A stretch of DNA of 64,000 nt, taken from Syntrophus sp963665935 (GTDB taxonomy: Bacteria; Desulfobacterota; Syntrophia; Syntrophales; Syntrophaceae). The notes under the pieces are model-generated. The model was not told the origin of the DNA. It ran no database searches and saw nothing but the letters and a program-made list of their open reading frames with translations. Both the position numbers and the translations under genes were made by a program. Shown here one piece after another: positions 25,783 to 34,552 of the stretch. The DNA lies in assembly GCA_963665935.1 (NCBI GenBank), contig OY762510.1, forward strand, positions 3,954,144 to 4,018,143, given 5' to 3'. Position 1 is the first letter of the stretch, and each line of letters opens with the position of its first letter.

Positions 25783-26856
25783 ATGTACGCCGTCATCATG
25801 GCTGGAGGCAAGGGGTCCAGATTCTGGCCGCGAAGCCGCAGGCACAAGCCGAAACATCTTTTGGATATAACGGGGAAACAGACGATCATCCAGGAAACGG
25901 TGAAGCGCATCTCTCCCCTGATCCCCCCGGATCGCACCCTGATCATTACGGGCGCCGACCATGCGGAGGAATTGCGTAGACAGCTTCCGGACATTCCCCC
26001 GGACAACATTCTCGTGGAACCCGTCGGCCGCAATACCGCCCCCTGCATCGGCCTCGCCGCGATCCACATCCGCCGGCGTGTCGGAGACGCCGTCATGGCG
26101 GTTCTGCCTTCCGATCACCTGATATCCGACGGCAATTCGTTCCTGGATACCCTGGCGGCCGCCGCGGAAGCGGCTGAACGTCATGACGCGCTGGTAACCC
26201 TCGGCATCCGTCCGACTGTTCCGGAAACCGGCTACGGTTATCTGGAACGGGGAAACCCCGTCGAATCGATTGGGGGAAAACTCGTTTATGATGTCTGGTC
26301 GATCCGGGAGAAACCGCCTCTCGAAAAGGCCAAGCTGTTCCTGGAGCAGGGAAACTTTTACTGGAACAGCGGCATGTTTGTCTGGAAGGCCTCTACCATT
26401 CTTCGGGCCATTGCGACGCACCTCCCGGATCTGCATAGAGGGCTGCTTAAAATCGAAGGGGTCCTGGGGACGCAGCACTATGAAACCGTTCTGAAAGAGA
26501 TCTACGGGGAAACGCCTGCCATCTCCATCGATTACGGTGTGATGGAGAAAGCGGACAAAGTCCTGTTGATTCCCGGCGATTTCGGCTGGTCGGATGTAGG
26601 CAGTTGGGACGCCCTCTGGGAAGTCTCAGAAAAAGACGATTCGGGAAACGCCTGCTGCGGACAGGTTATCGCCGTGGAGACAGGCGATTCCCTCGTCTAC
26701 AGCCCCGGGAAACTGGTCGCCCTGGTGGGCGTCCAGGATCTGATCGTCGTGGAAACGGAGGACGCCCTCTTGATCTGCCGCAGGGGAGAATCTCAGAAAG
26801 TCAAAGAAGTCGTGGATATCCTGGAGGAAAAGAAGCTAAAGTCTTATCTGGAATAG
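25783..26856 (+). CDS. manC: Mannose-1-phosphate guanylyltransferase
   Basis: A 357-aa nucleotidyltransferase making GDP-mannose from mannose-1-phosphate and GTP. The N-terminal signature is MAGGKGSRFWPRSR, followed by PKHLLD; EKP, NSGMFVWK and the catalytic-region FGWSDVGSW are present. The fused phosphomannose isomerase domain of long ManC/AlgA proteins is absent, as in many environmental homologues. GDP-mannose feeds lipopolysaccharide or exopolysaccharide. AAGGAG precedes the start. Confidence 0.9.
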   Translation: MYAVIMAGGKGSRFWPRSRRHKPKHLLDITGKQTIIQETVKRISPLIPPDRTLIITGADHAEELRRQLPDIPPDNILVEPVGRNTAPCIGLAAIHIRRRVGDAVMAVLPSDHLISDGNSFLDTLAAAAEAAERHDALVTLGIRPTVPETGYGYLERGNPVESIGGKLVYDVWSIREKPPLEKAKLFLEQGNFYWNSGMFVWKASTILRAIATHLPDLHRGLLKIEGVLGTQHYETVLKEIYGETPAISIDYGVMEKADKVLLIPGDFGWSDVGSWDALWEVSEKDDSGNACCGQVIAVETGDSLVYSPGKLVALVGVQDLIVVETEDALLICRRGESQKVKEVVDILEEKKLKSYLE

Positions 26857-26878
26857 CCATTTCCAACGCAAGGTTCTG

Positions 26879-27202
26879 TTATTCAACAATAACCGGCTTG
26901 CCGCTGACGGGATAATTCCCCTGTTTCAGGAGTTCCATTATTTGCTGCAGGCCGGCCTTTTCATCATCATAGGTCACGGTCACTTCCTGATCGCCATACC
27001 GTTCCACGGAAGTGACTCCCTTGATGGACCTGAGGATAGAACTTACCCTCTTGTAGCCGCCTCAGGACATGCAGCCGGGGATGTTCAACCGGATAACCCG
27101 CTGGGCGGCATCCGCTGCAAGGGGGGCGGTTAAAAACAGCCCAGCAGCAATCAGACCGGTCGCGCACATTAAAAAACGCCGTAACGTTAAATTTTTCTTC
27201 AT
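26879..27202 (-). CDS. Selenoprotein candidate: exported HMA-domain protein with CxxU
   Basis: A 107-aa reading frame if the TGA at 27064-27062 is read as selenocysteine (codon 47). It has a signal peptide (about 1-32: basic start, hydrophobic core, APLAADA) and then a complete heavy-metal-associated domain. The metal-binding CxxC is C44-M45-S46-U47; past the TGA the frame continues with the normal HMA pattern (SIKGVTSVER, VTVTYDD) to TAA. A conserved-looking domain on both sides of the codon argues against decay. GGGAAGGTG lies before the ATG. A hairpin follows the UGA. It probably binds a soft metal such as copper or mercury in the periplasm. It converges on manC, 22 bp apart. Confidence 0.75.
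27032..27061 (-). promoter_or_regulatory. SECIS-like hairpin of the HMA selenoprotein
   Basis: Eleven nucleotides after the UGA, GAGGGTA-AGTTC-TATCCTC forms a 7-bp stem (one G-U pair) with a 5-nt loop having G in second place. In E. coli fdhF the minimal SECIS upper stem-loop also starts 11 nt after the UGA. SelB recognition is inferred. Confidence 0.55.
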
Positions 27203-27268
27203 TTTTCACCTTCCCTGAATTTATAAGACCAGCTTATCAAAGATTTCGGAAATCTTCCAGCGGTCGGC

Positions 27269-27297
27269 TTGACATCTTCTCCCCGATTTCTTATAAG
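27269..27297 (+). promoter_or_regulatory. Promoter of the maf-yggS unit
   Basis: TTGACA (27269-27274), 17-bp spacer, TATAAG (27292-27297). Transcription would begin near 27304, which excludes upstream starts for maf. Confidence 0.7.
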
Positions 27298-27334
27298 CTT
27301 CCAGATTGAATTTAGAAAGGAAACCACTTTTTTC

Positions 27335-27946
27335 ATGTGTATCCGCATGACGCAAAAACTGATCCTGGCCTCCGCATCGCCGCGGCGGGCCGAACTCCTC
27401 CGGCTTCTGGGGCTTGCCTTTGAAGTCGTTCCCAGCCATATGGATGAAACCCAGATAGAAGGAGAAGCCCCGCCGGATCACGTTCTGCGCCTCTCCCGGG
27501 AAAAGGCCGATTGCATCGCCGATCTCTTCCCCGAGGCCCTGGTGCTCGGGGCGGATACCGTCGTGGTGATTGACGGCCGGGTGCTGGGAAAGCCGAAAAC
27601 GCAGGAAGAAGCGCGGGAAATGCTGGAAACGTTGAGCGGCCGGGAGCATACCGTTTTCACCGGGTTTTCGCTGGTTTCGAAGCAAAGGTACCTGCGGATT
27701 TCCCAGGTCGTGCAAGCCTCCGTCCTCTTCAAGGAAATTCCAGAAGATGAAATTTTGTGGTATGTCAACTCCGAGGAGCCCTATGATAAGGCCGGCGGCT
27801 ATGCCGTTCAGGGGATGGGGGCTTTTTTCATCCGGGAGATCCGTGGCTCTTACACCAATGTCATGGGCCTGCCCCTCAGTGAAGTCGTGGAGACCTTGAA
27901 GGACCTTGGAACCCTCACCTTTTCAGGAGATTCTCATGGCCGATGA
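27335..27946 (+). CDS. maf: Maf-family nucleoside triphosphate pyrophosphatase
   Basis: A 203-aa house-cleaning pyrophosphatase acting on dTTP/UTP or modified nucleotides. Signature SASPRRAELL near the N-terminus; the catalytic-region motifs VLGADTVVVIDG, KPKTQEEA and YDKAGGYAVQG are all present. The promoter position rules out the longer start at 27269; an ATG at 27347 is also possible. The end overlaps yggS by 11 bp, suggesting translational coupling. Confidence 0.88.
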   Translation: MCIRMTQKLILASASPRRAELLRLLGLAFEVVPSHMDETQIEGEAPPDHVLRLSREKADCIADLFPEALVLGADTVVVIDGRVLGKPKTQEEAREMLETLSGREHTVFTGFSLVSKQRYLRISQVVQASVLFKEIPEDEILWYVNSEEPYDKAGGYAVQGMGAFFIREIRGSYTNVMGLPLSEVVETLKDLGTLTFSGDSHGR

Positions 27947-28640
27947 AGAGATAAAGAGCAGAATCCAGTCCATCCGAGAGCGCATCGCGGCCGCGGCGGC
28001 CCGATCCGGCCGTCCGCTTTCGGAAATCCGCCTGATGGCCGTCACCAAAACAGTGGAGGAAGGCCGGATCAGGCAGGCCCTTGAAGCCGGGATTGACCTG
28101 TGCGGAGAAAACTACATTCAGGAGAGCAGGATCAAGGTCGAATCCATCGGCCATCCGCCGCAGTGGCACATGATCGGCCATCTCCAGACCAACAAGGCCA
28201 AATACGCCATTCGACTCTTCGACATGGTCGAATCCGTGGACCGTCTCGAACTGGCGGTGGAACTGGACCGCCGCGCCAAGGGCGCAGGCCGGGTGTTGCC
28301 GATTCTGATCGAAGTCAACAGCGGCGGCGAACTCACGAAAAGCGGCGTTCCCCCCGAGGAGACGATCGACCTGATCCGCAGAATCGCCCCTCTGGAAAAT
28401 CTCGCCATTCTGGGCTTGATGACCATGCCGCCCTGGTTCGACAATCCGGAAGATGCCCGGCCCTACTTCGCCGCCCTGCGGACCTTGCGGGATCGGATTG
28501 CGGCGGAAGGAATCGACCGGGTCACTCTGAAGGAACTCTCCATGGGCATGACGGATGATTATGAAGTCGCCATTGAAGAGGGGTCCACAATCGTCCGCAT
28601 CGGCCGGGGGATCTTCGGAGAACGGCAGTATCATAAATAA
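27936..28640 (+). CDS. yggS: PLP homeostasis protein, YggS/PROSC family
   Basis: A 234-aa PLP-binding TIM-barrel protein of the YggS family, which buffers vitamin B6 and has no known catalytic activity. PLP lysine in MAVTKTVEE; GENYIQE, HMIGHLQTNK, SMGMTDDYEVAIEEGST and VRIGRGIFGER are family marks. CAGGAG precedes the ATG. It overlaps maf and forms an operon with it. Confidence 0.9.
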   Translation: MADEEIKSRIQSIRERIAAAAARSGRPLSEIRLMAVTKTVEEGRIRQALEAGIDLCGENYIQESRIKVESIGHPPQWHMIGHLQTNKAKYAIRLFDMVESVDRLELAVELDRRAKGAGRVLPILIEVNSGGELTKSGVPPEETIDLIRRIAPLENLAILGLMTMPPWFDNPEDARPYFAALRTLRDRIAAEGIDRVTLKELSMGMTDDYEVAIEEGSTIVRIGRGIFGERQYHK

Positions 28641-28647
28641 AAATAAT

Positions 28648-29535
28648 CTACCCACCGTTCCGTTTTTTCCCCAGGAAAGGTTCAAAGTGATACCATTCCT
28701 GGGGATGCCGCCGAACGGCCGCTTCCAGCAGCCGGGCATAGGTTTGAGCCGCCTCGCGGATCGCCGGTTCCCGCTCACTGCGACTCGCCGCTTTCACGTA
28801 AATCGGAGCGGAAAGGGAAAAGGCATATCGCCCTTCCCCTGTTCGGAAAGCCAGAAAGATGAACAGGGGCGCGCCAGACAGCAGCGCCAGCAGATAGGGC
28901 GCTTCGGGAAGTACAGCCTCATGTCCTAGAAAGGATACGGATACGGTCCTCTGCCCCCTCCCCCAGAGGCGGTCTCCCGTCAGCGACACCAATCCCCCCT
29001 CCTTCAGAAATTTGATTCCTTCCACGATATCCAGAGGGGACCCGCCCTCCTCATCCACCGTAACGACCCGGATTCCCTGCCCTTCAAGGCTTCTCTTCTG
29101 AGCGGACTCAATCTGCTCCTTGTGCTTTTTCCCCAGGTAGAGAAGCAGTCTCATTCCCTTGCGGTGCAGCAGGCGGGCCGCCACCTCCCAGTTCCCGAAA
29201 TGGGACATGAGGAGAATCCCCCCGGTCTTCCTCTCCAACGCCTCTGTCAGGAACTCCAGGCCTTCGCTGGTATGGGTCAGCCGCCCTTCCTCCATTAGAA
29301 GAATCCGATCCAGGAACACCGAGGTAAAGGAATGATATTGACGCCAGGCCTGTTTCAATGCGGAATATTTCCCTCGGTCGGGGGAGAGGGACTGGTAAAA
29401 GCTGAGACTGATGGCCACCCGGCGGGGCGCAAAGAGGAAGAATCCCGTGGCGACCCACCAGGAAAAGAAGCGAAAGACCCATAGCCCCATGCCCCGGGAC
29501 AAGAGGATCAACAGCCGATAGAAGAGTGTCTTCAT
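28648..29535 (-). CDS. LpxL/HtrB-like lysophospholipid acyltransferase
   Basis: A 295-aa membrane-associated acyltransferase with one N-terminal hydrophobic segment (about 10-35). The catalytic HX4E box is SHFGNWEVA, and a GDR-type motif is LTGDRLWGRG. Homologues add secondary acyl chains to lipid A; other members acylate aryl-polyene or other lipids. The start overlaps the stop of the MMPL-methyltransferase gene (ATGA), tying it to lipid export or modification. Confidence 0.8.
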   Translation of the reverse strand: MKTLFYRLLILLSRGMGLWVFRFFSWWVATGFFLFAPRRVAISLSFYQSLSPDRGKYSALKQAWRQYHSFTSVFLDRILLMEEGRLTHTSEGLEFLTEALERKTGGILLMSHFGNWEVAARLLHRKGMRLLLYLGKKHKEQIESAQKRSLEGQGIRVVTVDEEGGSPLDIVEGIKFLKEGGLVSLTGDRLWGRGQRTVSVSFLGHEAVLPEAPYLLALLSGAPLFIFLAFRTGEGRYAFSLSAPIYVKAASRSEREPAIREAAQTYARLLEAAVRRHPQEWYHFEPFLGKKRNGG

Positions 29536-32500
29536 CCGGGTTCCTTTACGGCGACAAACCAGACCCCTTCCCGCCCCGGCGCCGTGGCTTCTTGAAGCAC
29601 TATGGCAAAGCCTGCCTCTGCCAGATGCCTTCGCATCTCGTCGGAAGAACGATACCAGGCCTTCAATCCCTGAAACCGCAGCCGGATGCGGTCTTCAATC
29701 AACCGTTCCCAGGAGGAGGCGTTTTCCGAGGGTACCGTCAAGCGGACAATCAGCCGCCCGCTGGTCTTCAGGGCCGCATGGAGGCGCTGGAGGGTGAGTT
29801 TCAGATCCTCATCGGGAAGCAGGTGGATCATATCCAGCATCAGCGCCGTATCCGGCTGTTCCGGAAGATGCGGAAGATCGGGGGCCCGGCCGGTTTCCAC
29901 GACGCCTTGGTCGCCTATCGCCCAGGAAGCGATGCGGACCCGCTCCTCGTCCGGGTCCAGACCATAGACCTTCGCCTCGGGATAGAGCTCCAGCAGCCAG
30001 GCTGCGGGAACACCGTAGCCCGTTCCGATATCCACGATCCGCCGCGGAGAGGAGACCAGACCGGCCAGCCGGGGGAACATGGGATCGCAGAGGATCTTGA
30101 ACCGGGCGAACATGCGGGCATAGGTCTCCAGAAAGCGATATCGCCGGACGGTCCGCTGAAGGTGACGCCGCGATCCCGCCGTCACGGTTTCCCGATCGCG
30201 GCGGGATGGGACGATGAACAGCCGGGTCAAGGGAGGCAGGATCGTAAAGGTGCCGATCAGGGAATAGCCGATCCCCAGGAGGGAAACCAGCCCGATGCTT
30301 TTGAGAACGACATGATCGGCCAGGGCCAGGACCCCGAATCCCACCAGGGTCGTCGCCGCGGAGAGAAAAATCGCCAGGCGGATGAGGCTCATGAAGGGGT
30401 GGCGTTCATCGCGGTAACGCTGATAGGAGCAAACATAATAAATGCCGTAATCAATCCCCATTCCCAGGATGACGACCCACAGCATGATCCCGGGGATGTC
30501 CAGGGGATGGCCGATCAGTTTCAGCGTTCCCAGGGTACTGATCAGGGCAAAGGCCACCGGCGCGAGGATCATCAGCGAAAGCCGCCAGTCCAGGAAGAAG
30601 AAAAAAACGACAAGGACAATGCCGCCGCCAGCAATCCAGGCGATTTCCTGAAAAAGCGAGGCCAGGATCGAGCCCAGCCGGTCATTGAAAAGGCCTGCAT
30701 CGAAAATCCGGACATTTGCCGCTTTCCGGCATTGTTCCGCCAAGAACGCCGCATGATAGCCCGGGCCGGGTGTTGCCAGGGAAACCTGCACCCAGCGGTT
30801 CCCCTCTTCGAAAACCGGAATCATGCCAAGGAGGGGATAATATTTGTCCGGAATCGGTCCCGGTCCGACGGGCGCTTCGTTCAGCCGTTTCAGAAAGGGC
30901 GAAAAGGCATCGGAGGCAAAGCCCAGTTCCTGCCCTGCCCGGCCCAGTTCGGCACGAAGGGCGTCAACGCGCTCCCGGCTCCAGAAAGTCCGCCAGGCTT
31001 CAAGGTTCCGGCTTCTCAAGATCTCCCCGGGGAAGAGGGTCGACGGCAGAAATGCGGAAGAAAGGCGTCCCACCCTCACCTCTCCCGCCAGCACACCGGA
31101 CAGACGGTCGCTTTGTTTCTGGAGATCTTCCCCGGTTTTGCCTTCCAGGAGGAGATAGACCTTCCGGGACATGTCGCCCCAGGTCGCCTGGACGGCCTTT
31201 TCCGCCTGATGGGTTTCCGGGGTCATGGAATTCATGGCCTGAAGGTCGATCCGGTATTCCGGCCGAGCCAGAAAAGCCATCGCTACTGCAAAGATCAGGG
31301 CCAGGCCCGCCTTCCACATGCCGCCGGAAAGGGCCGCCCCATCCAGCGCCCGGATCAGTCCGGGATGTCCGCCTCGCCCCGCCGGCGGCATAACCGGGAA
31401 AAGGCGGGGAAAAACAAAGGAGACAAATAAAAGGGCGATAGACACCCCCACCGCGGAGAAGAGACCAATCTGGGCCAAAATCTGAAAGTCACTGAGCAGC
31501 AGGAGCAGAAATCCGCCGACCGTCGTCAGCACGGCCAGGATCTCCGCCGATCGGACTTCCCGGGCGGCTCTCTTCCCGTAGGTCTCGCAGGGACGATCGA
31601 GAAAAAGGAGATAGGCGATCCCCAGATCGACGGTGAAGGAGAGGATGGCCCCCCCGAACCCGACCGCCAGCAGGGACAGGGAATCGAAGAAAAAGGAACA
31701 GACCAGCAGGGACCCAACCGCCCCAACCGTTGAAGGCACCAGGGCTAGAAGGCCGATCAGCGGACGGGGAAAAGACAGTAGGAGCAGGAGAGATATCCCG
31801 AGCACGGTGAGCCAGATGGCCTTTCGCGTATCCCCTTTTGCGATGGTTTCATTGTCCAGGGCGGCCCGATACGCCCCAACCGGGGTCAGGGTAAAGACCG
31901 TTCCCGACTGGGCAAACCGGGCATTGAGATCCCGCTGGATTTTCTCCAGAAGTGGCGGAATCCGGCGGGTGAATTCCGTGGAGGTTGACGACCCTGCCAG
32001 TTGGGCAAGAACGAGCAGATGCCGGCCGTCGGGGGAGATCAACTGGCCCTGGAAGAAGTCCGCCTTTGTCGCCGGGGAGAGTTGGGCCATTCTTGCCAGG
32101 ATGAGATTCCGAAGTCCCAGGGGGTCCTGGGCGATCAGAGCGGTCTGGCCGATTCCCTCCAGTCCCTGAAGCCGGCCGAGATTTTCCGTCAGGGTTTCCC
32201 GGATCCGGCCGGGGTCCAGCAGGGGCAGGACCTCTTTATGAAGCATCTCCTCATCGAAGAGGACAGGCAGTGAATCGGCGACATAACCGACGAGTTCCGG
32301 GAAAAGGGACTGCATTGGCCCCAGCCCCACCTCACGGAAGAGGCCGCTGTCTTTCAGCCCTTTCTCGATAAAGGCCGCCCCTTCAACGAGGACGTCGCGA
32401 CCTTCCCCCGAAGAGGTCACGTCGATCACCACCCGATCCTGAAAGGGCAGATGCCGGATCACCGCCCGGGCATCGGCCAGGACGGGGTCATGGGCGGGAA

Positions 32501-32636
32501 GGGATTTCAGAATGTCCGTTTCTATCTTCAGGAAAAAGGTTTCATAGAGAAAAACGCCCAGAATGATGACGGTCACGACGACCAGCAGCGGCCAGTTGAT
32601 GGGGTATCGTTTCAGAAACAGGGTCATCTTCTGCAA
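29532..32636 (-). CDS. MMPL/RND-family exporter fused to a C-terminal SAM methyltransferase
   Basis: A 1034-aa protein. Residues 1 to about 800 form a COG4258-type predicted exporter: one N-terminal helix, a periplasmic loop, five to six helices (about 255-430), a second loop, and another helix bundle (about 640-790; GMGIDYGIYY). Residues about 820-1034 are a class I SAM methyltransferase with motif I IVDIGTGYGVPAAW (about 866) and a conserved acidic GLDPDEERV. Export of a lipid or polyketide-like product that is methylated on the cytoplasmic side is a reasonable inference. It is upstream of, and overlaps, the acyltransferase gene. Confidence 0.85.
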   Translation of the reverse strand: MQKMTLFLKRYPINWPLLVVVTVIILGVFLYETFFLKIETDILKSLPAHDPVLADARAVIRHLPFQDRVVIDVTSSGEGRDVLVEGAAFIEKGLKDSGLFREVGLGPMQSLFPELVGYVADSLPVLFDEEMLHKEVLPLLDPGRIRETLTENLGRLQGLEGIGQTALIAQDPLGLRNLILARMAQLSPATKADFFQGQLISPDGRHLLVLAQLAGSSTSTEFTRRIPPLLEKIQRDLNARFAQSGTVFTLTPVGAYRAALDNETIAKGDTRKAIWLTVLGISLLLLLSFPRPLIGLLALVPSTVGAVGSLLVCSFFFDSLSLLAVGFGGAILSFTVDLGIAYLLFLDRPCETYGKRAAREVRSAEILAVLTTVGGFLLLLLSDFQILAQIGLFSAVGVSIALLFVSFVFPRLFPVMPPAGRGGHPGLIRALDGAALSGGMWKAGLALIFAVAMAFLARPEYRIDLQAMNSMTPETHQAEKAVQATWGDMSRKVYLLLEGKTGEDLQKQSDRLSGVLAGEVRVGRLSSAFLPSTLFPGEILRSRNLEAWRTFWSRERVDALRAELGRAGQELGFASDAFSPFLKRLNEAPVGPGPIPDKYYPLLGMIPVFEEGNRWVQVSLATPGPGYHAAFLAEQCRKAANVRIFDAGLFNDRLGSILASLFQEIAWIAGGGIVLVVFFFFLDWRLSLMILAPVAFALISTLGTLKLIGHPLDIPGIMLWVVILGMGIDYGIYYVCSYQRYRDERHPFMSLIRLAIFLSAATTLVGFGVLALADHVVLKSIGLVSLLGIGYSLIGTFTILPPLTRLFIVPSRRDRETVTAGSRRHLQRTVRRYRFLETYARMFARFKILCDPMFPRLAGLVSSPRRIVDIGTGYGVPAAWLLELYPEAKVYGLDPDEERVRIASWAIGDQGVVETGRAPDLPHLPEQPDTALMLDMIHLLPDEDLKLTLQRLHAALKTSGRLIVRLTVPSENASSWERLIEDRIRLRFQGLKAWYRSSDEMRRHLAEAGFAIVLQEATAPGREGVWFVAVKEPG

Positions 32637-32744
32637 AGGGGTTTGCCTTTCTCTCTTCCACGCAATGCCGAAACGCTATCATGAAAGATTTCAAAAAGCT
32701 ATCGACGAAACGCCCTGTACAATGGGGATGCAGAGGATTTCCCG

Positions 32745-32773
32745 TTGACAGAGTTCTTATGATTCCCTTAAAT
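32745..32773 (+). promoter_or_regulatory. Promoter of the class III aminotransferase gene
   Basis: TTGACA (32745-32750) and TTAAAT (32768-32773) with a 17-bp spacer, 33 bp before the ATG. This is the shared divergent region with the MMPL gene. Confidence 0.5.
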
Positions 32774-32806
32774 TTAAAACAGGAAACAACTGAAAGGAGT
32801 CCTCCA

Positions 32807-34003
32807 ATGAGCACGAAAAAGACGATGCAGACGGAAGATCGGCATATGCCGGCCTTTTTCAAAAAAATCCCCGTTTCCATCGAGCGGGGGGAAGGGGTTG
32901 CCGTGTGGGATGAAGAAGGTAACCGTTATCTCGATTTCACAGCAGGCTGGGGCGTGACCTGCCTGGGCCATGCCTCCCCGGTCATTTCCCGGGCCCTCCT
33001 GGAGCAGAGCGCAAAAATCCTTCAGGGCCCCAATTCCGGGGTCACCTATTCCCCCGTGCGCGCCCGCCTCCTGTCCGTGATGACTTCAATCCTGCCGAAA
33101 AATCTGACCCGAATCTTCTTTTCCAACAGCGGGGCGGAATCCAACGATGCGGCCCTCAAGCTGGCGCGCAAGGTGACGGGAAGACCGGACATCGTCTCCG
33201 CCCTGGCGGGATTCCATGGACGGCTGGCCAGTACGGCATCTGCCACGGCCCTGGCCAGCCAGCGGGAACCATCCAGCCCCGACCTACCCGGTACCCGGTT
33301 CGTCCCATATGGCGATATCGCCGCCTTGGAGGCGGTTCTGGACGACCAGGTGGCGGCGGTCCTTCTGGAGCCCATCCAGAGTGAAGCTGGCGTCCGGATT
33401 CCCCCGGATTCATACCTGGAAGAGGCGGGTCGCCTGTGCCGGGCCAACGGGGCCCTGCTCATTATCGATGAAGTCACCACGGGCTTTTGCCGCACCGGCC
33501 CGATGTTCGCCATTGACCCGCTCAATGTGGAAGTGGATTTTCTCACGATGGCCAAAGGCATTGCCGGAGGATTTCCCTTCGGGGCCTTTGCCCTGACGGA
33601 AGAGATCGCCGCCGGGCTCGAATACGGCGATCACGGCGGCACCTACTGCGGCAATCCCCTGGGCTGCGCCGTGGCCGCTGCCGTCATTTCCCATCTCCTT
33701 GAAGCAAACATCTCCGCCAACGTTATGGAGATGAGCGCTCTCGCCTTAACCCGGATGGAAAAGTGGCAGCAGACCTGGCGAGAGGCTATCGTGGACGTTC
33801 GCGGCAGAGGCCTACTGCTGGCCCTGGAATTTCGGAACGAATCAACAGCTGCCCGAATCTGCGATGCCTGCTTCACCCAACGGCTTTTCGTCCGGCTGAC
33901 CCAGGGAAACATCGTCCGGATCTTCCCGGCCCTCAACATCCGGCGGGAAGAGATGGAAGAAGGGCTGGCCATCCTCGACAAGGCCATTCGATCCAGTCTT
34001 TAA
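32807..34003 (+). CDS. Class III PLP-dependent aminotransferase, ArgD-like
   Basis: A 398-aa fold-type I aminotransferase. The ATG at 32807 is chosen for the AAAGGAG site; upstream in-frame codons lie before the promoter. Marks: SGAESNDAALKLAR, LIIDEVTTGFCRTG and the PLP lysine in TMAKGIAGGFPFGAFAL. Acetylornithine aminotransferase (ArgD) is the best guess; GABA- or 4-aminobutyrate-type use is possible. A DUF2784 gene follows after 6 bp. Confidence 0.83.
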   Translation: MSTKKTMQTEDRHMPAFFKKIPVSIERGEGVAVWDEEGNRYLDFTAGWGVTCLGHASPVISRALLEQSAKILQGPNSGVTYSPVRARLLSVMTSILPKNLTRIFFSNSGAESNDAALKLARKVTGRPDIVSALAGFHGRLASTASATALASQREPSSPDLPGTRFVPYGDIAALEAVLDDQVAAVLLEPIQSEAGVRIPPDSYLEEAGRLCRANGALLIIDEVTTGFCRTGPMFAIDPLNVEVDFLTMAKGIAGGFPFGAFALTEEIAAGLEYGDHGGTYCGNPLGCAVAAAVISHLLEANISANVMEMSALALTRMEKWQQTWREAIVDVRGRGLLLALEFRNESTAARICDACFTQRLFVRLTQGNIVRIFPALNIRREEMEEGLAILDKAIRSSL

Positions 34004-34009
34004 GGGAAG

Positions 34010-34381
34010 ATGATCTATCGAATCCTGGCCGACTTCGTGGTGGCCGTTCACTTCGGTTTCATTCTTTTCGTGATTTTCGGGGGGCTCCTGGCCATCAGCC
34101 GGCGGTGGATTCTCTTTCTCCACCTGCCTGCCGCGATCTGGGGGGCGTTGATCGAGTTCCAGGGATGGCTCTGTCCCCTGACGACTCTGGAATGGAAGCT
34201 CCGTCTCGCGGGCGGTGGAACCGCCTATGAGCGGAGCTTTGTTGAACACTACCTGGTCCCTATCGTCTACCCCGACCGGCTGACGCCGGAACTGCAGACG
34301 GCCCTGGGCATCGCGGTTCTCCTCACCAACGGGGCGGTCTACGGCTGGCTGATCCGGCGATGGCGCCACCGGAAAAAATGA
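34010..34381 (+). CDS. DUF2784 inner-membrane protein
   Basis: A 123-aa membrane protein with three to four helices (about 5-30, 33-55, 95-117). The pattern AVHFGFILFVIFGGLL and GWLCPLTTLE is typical of DUF2784, which is of unknown function. It is co-transcribed with the aminotransferase. Confidence 0.8.
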   Translation: MIYRILADFVVAVHFGFILFVIFGGLLAISRRWILFLHLPAAIWGALIEFQGWLCPLTTLEWKLRLAGGGTAYERSFVEHYLVPIVYPDRLTPELQTALGIAVLLTNGAVYGWLIRRWRHRKK

Positions 34382-34474
34382 GCGATCGAAGAGTTACCCT
34401 TCCTCAAGCTCCCTCCAATGACAAACAAAGCGCTGATAACATTGAATCAGAAAACTTGCAGCTCATCGGGCTGA

Positions 34475-34503
34475 TTGACATATTCAACAAAAAATGTTTT
34501 CAT
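34475..34503 (+). promoter_or_regulatory. Promoter of lipoprotein operon copy B
   Basis: TTGACA (34475-34480), 17-bp spacer, TTTCAT (34498-34503). The -10 is one base weaker than copy A's TTTAAT, so the copies may differ in expression. Confidence 0.5.
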
Positions 34504-34552
34504 CAAGTCGTTTTAAACACATCAAATCAGTTAGCAGGGCAGAGGGGGAACG

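Noticed and set aside
26967..27209. 80-aa minus-strand frame near manC
   Set aside because: Out of frame with the HMA selenoprotein at 26879-27202; no domain or start-site support.
29526..31430. 634-aa plus-strand frame antisense to the MMPL gene
   Set aside because: Gly/Pro/Arg/Gln-rich translation, no domain; the minus-strand exporter-methyltransferase is clear.
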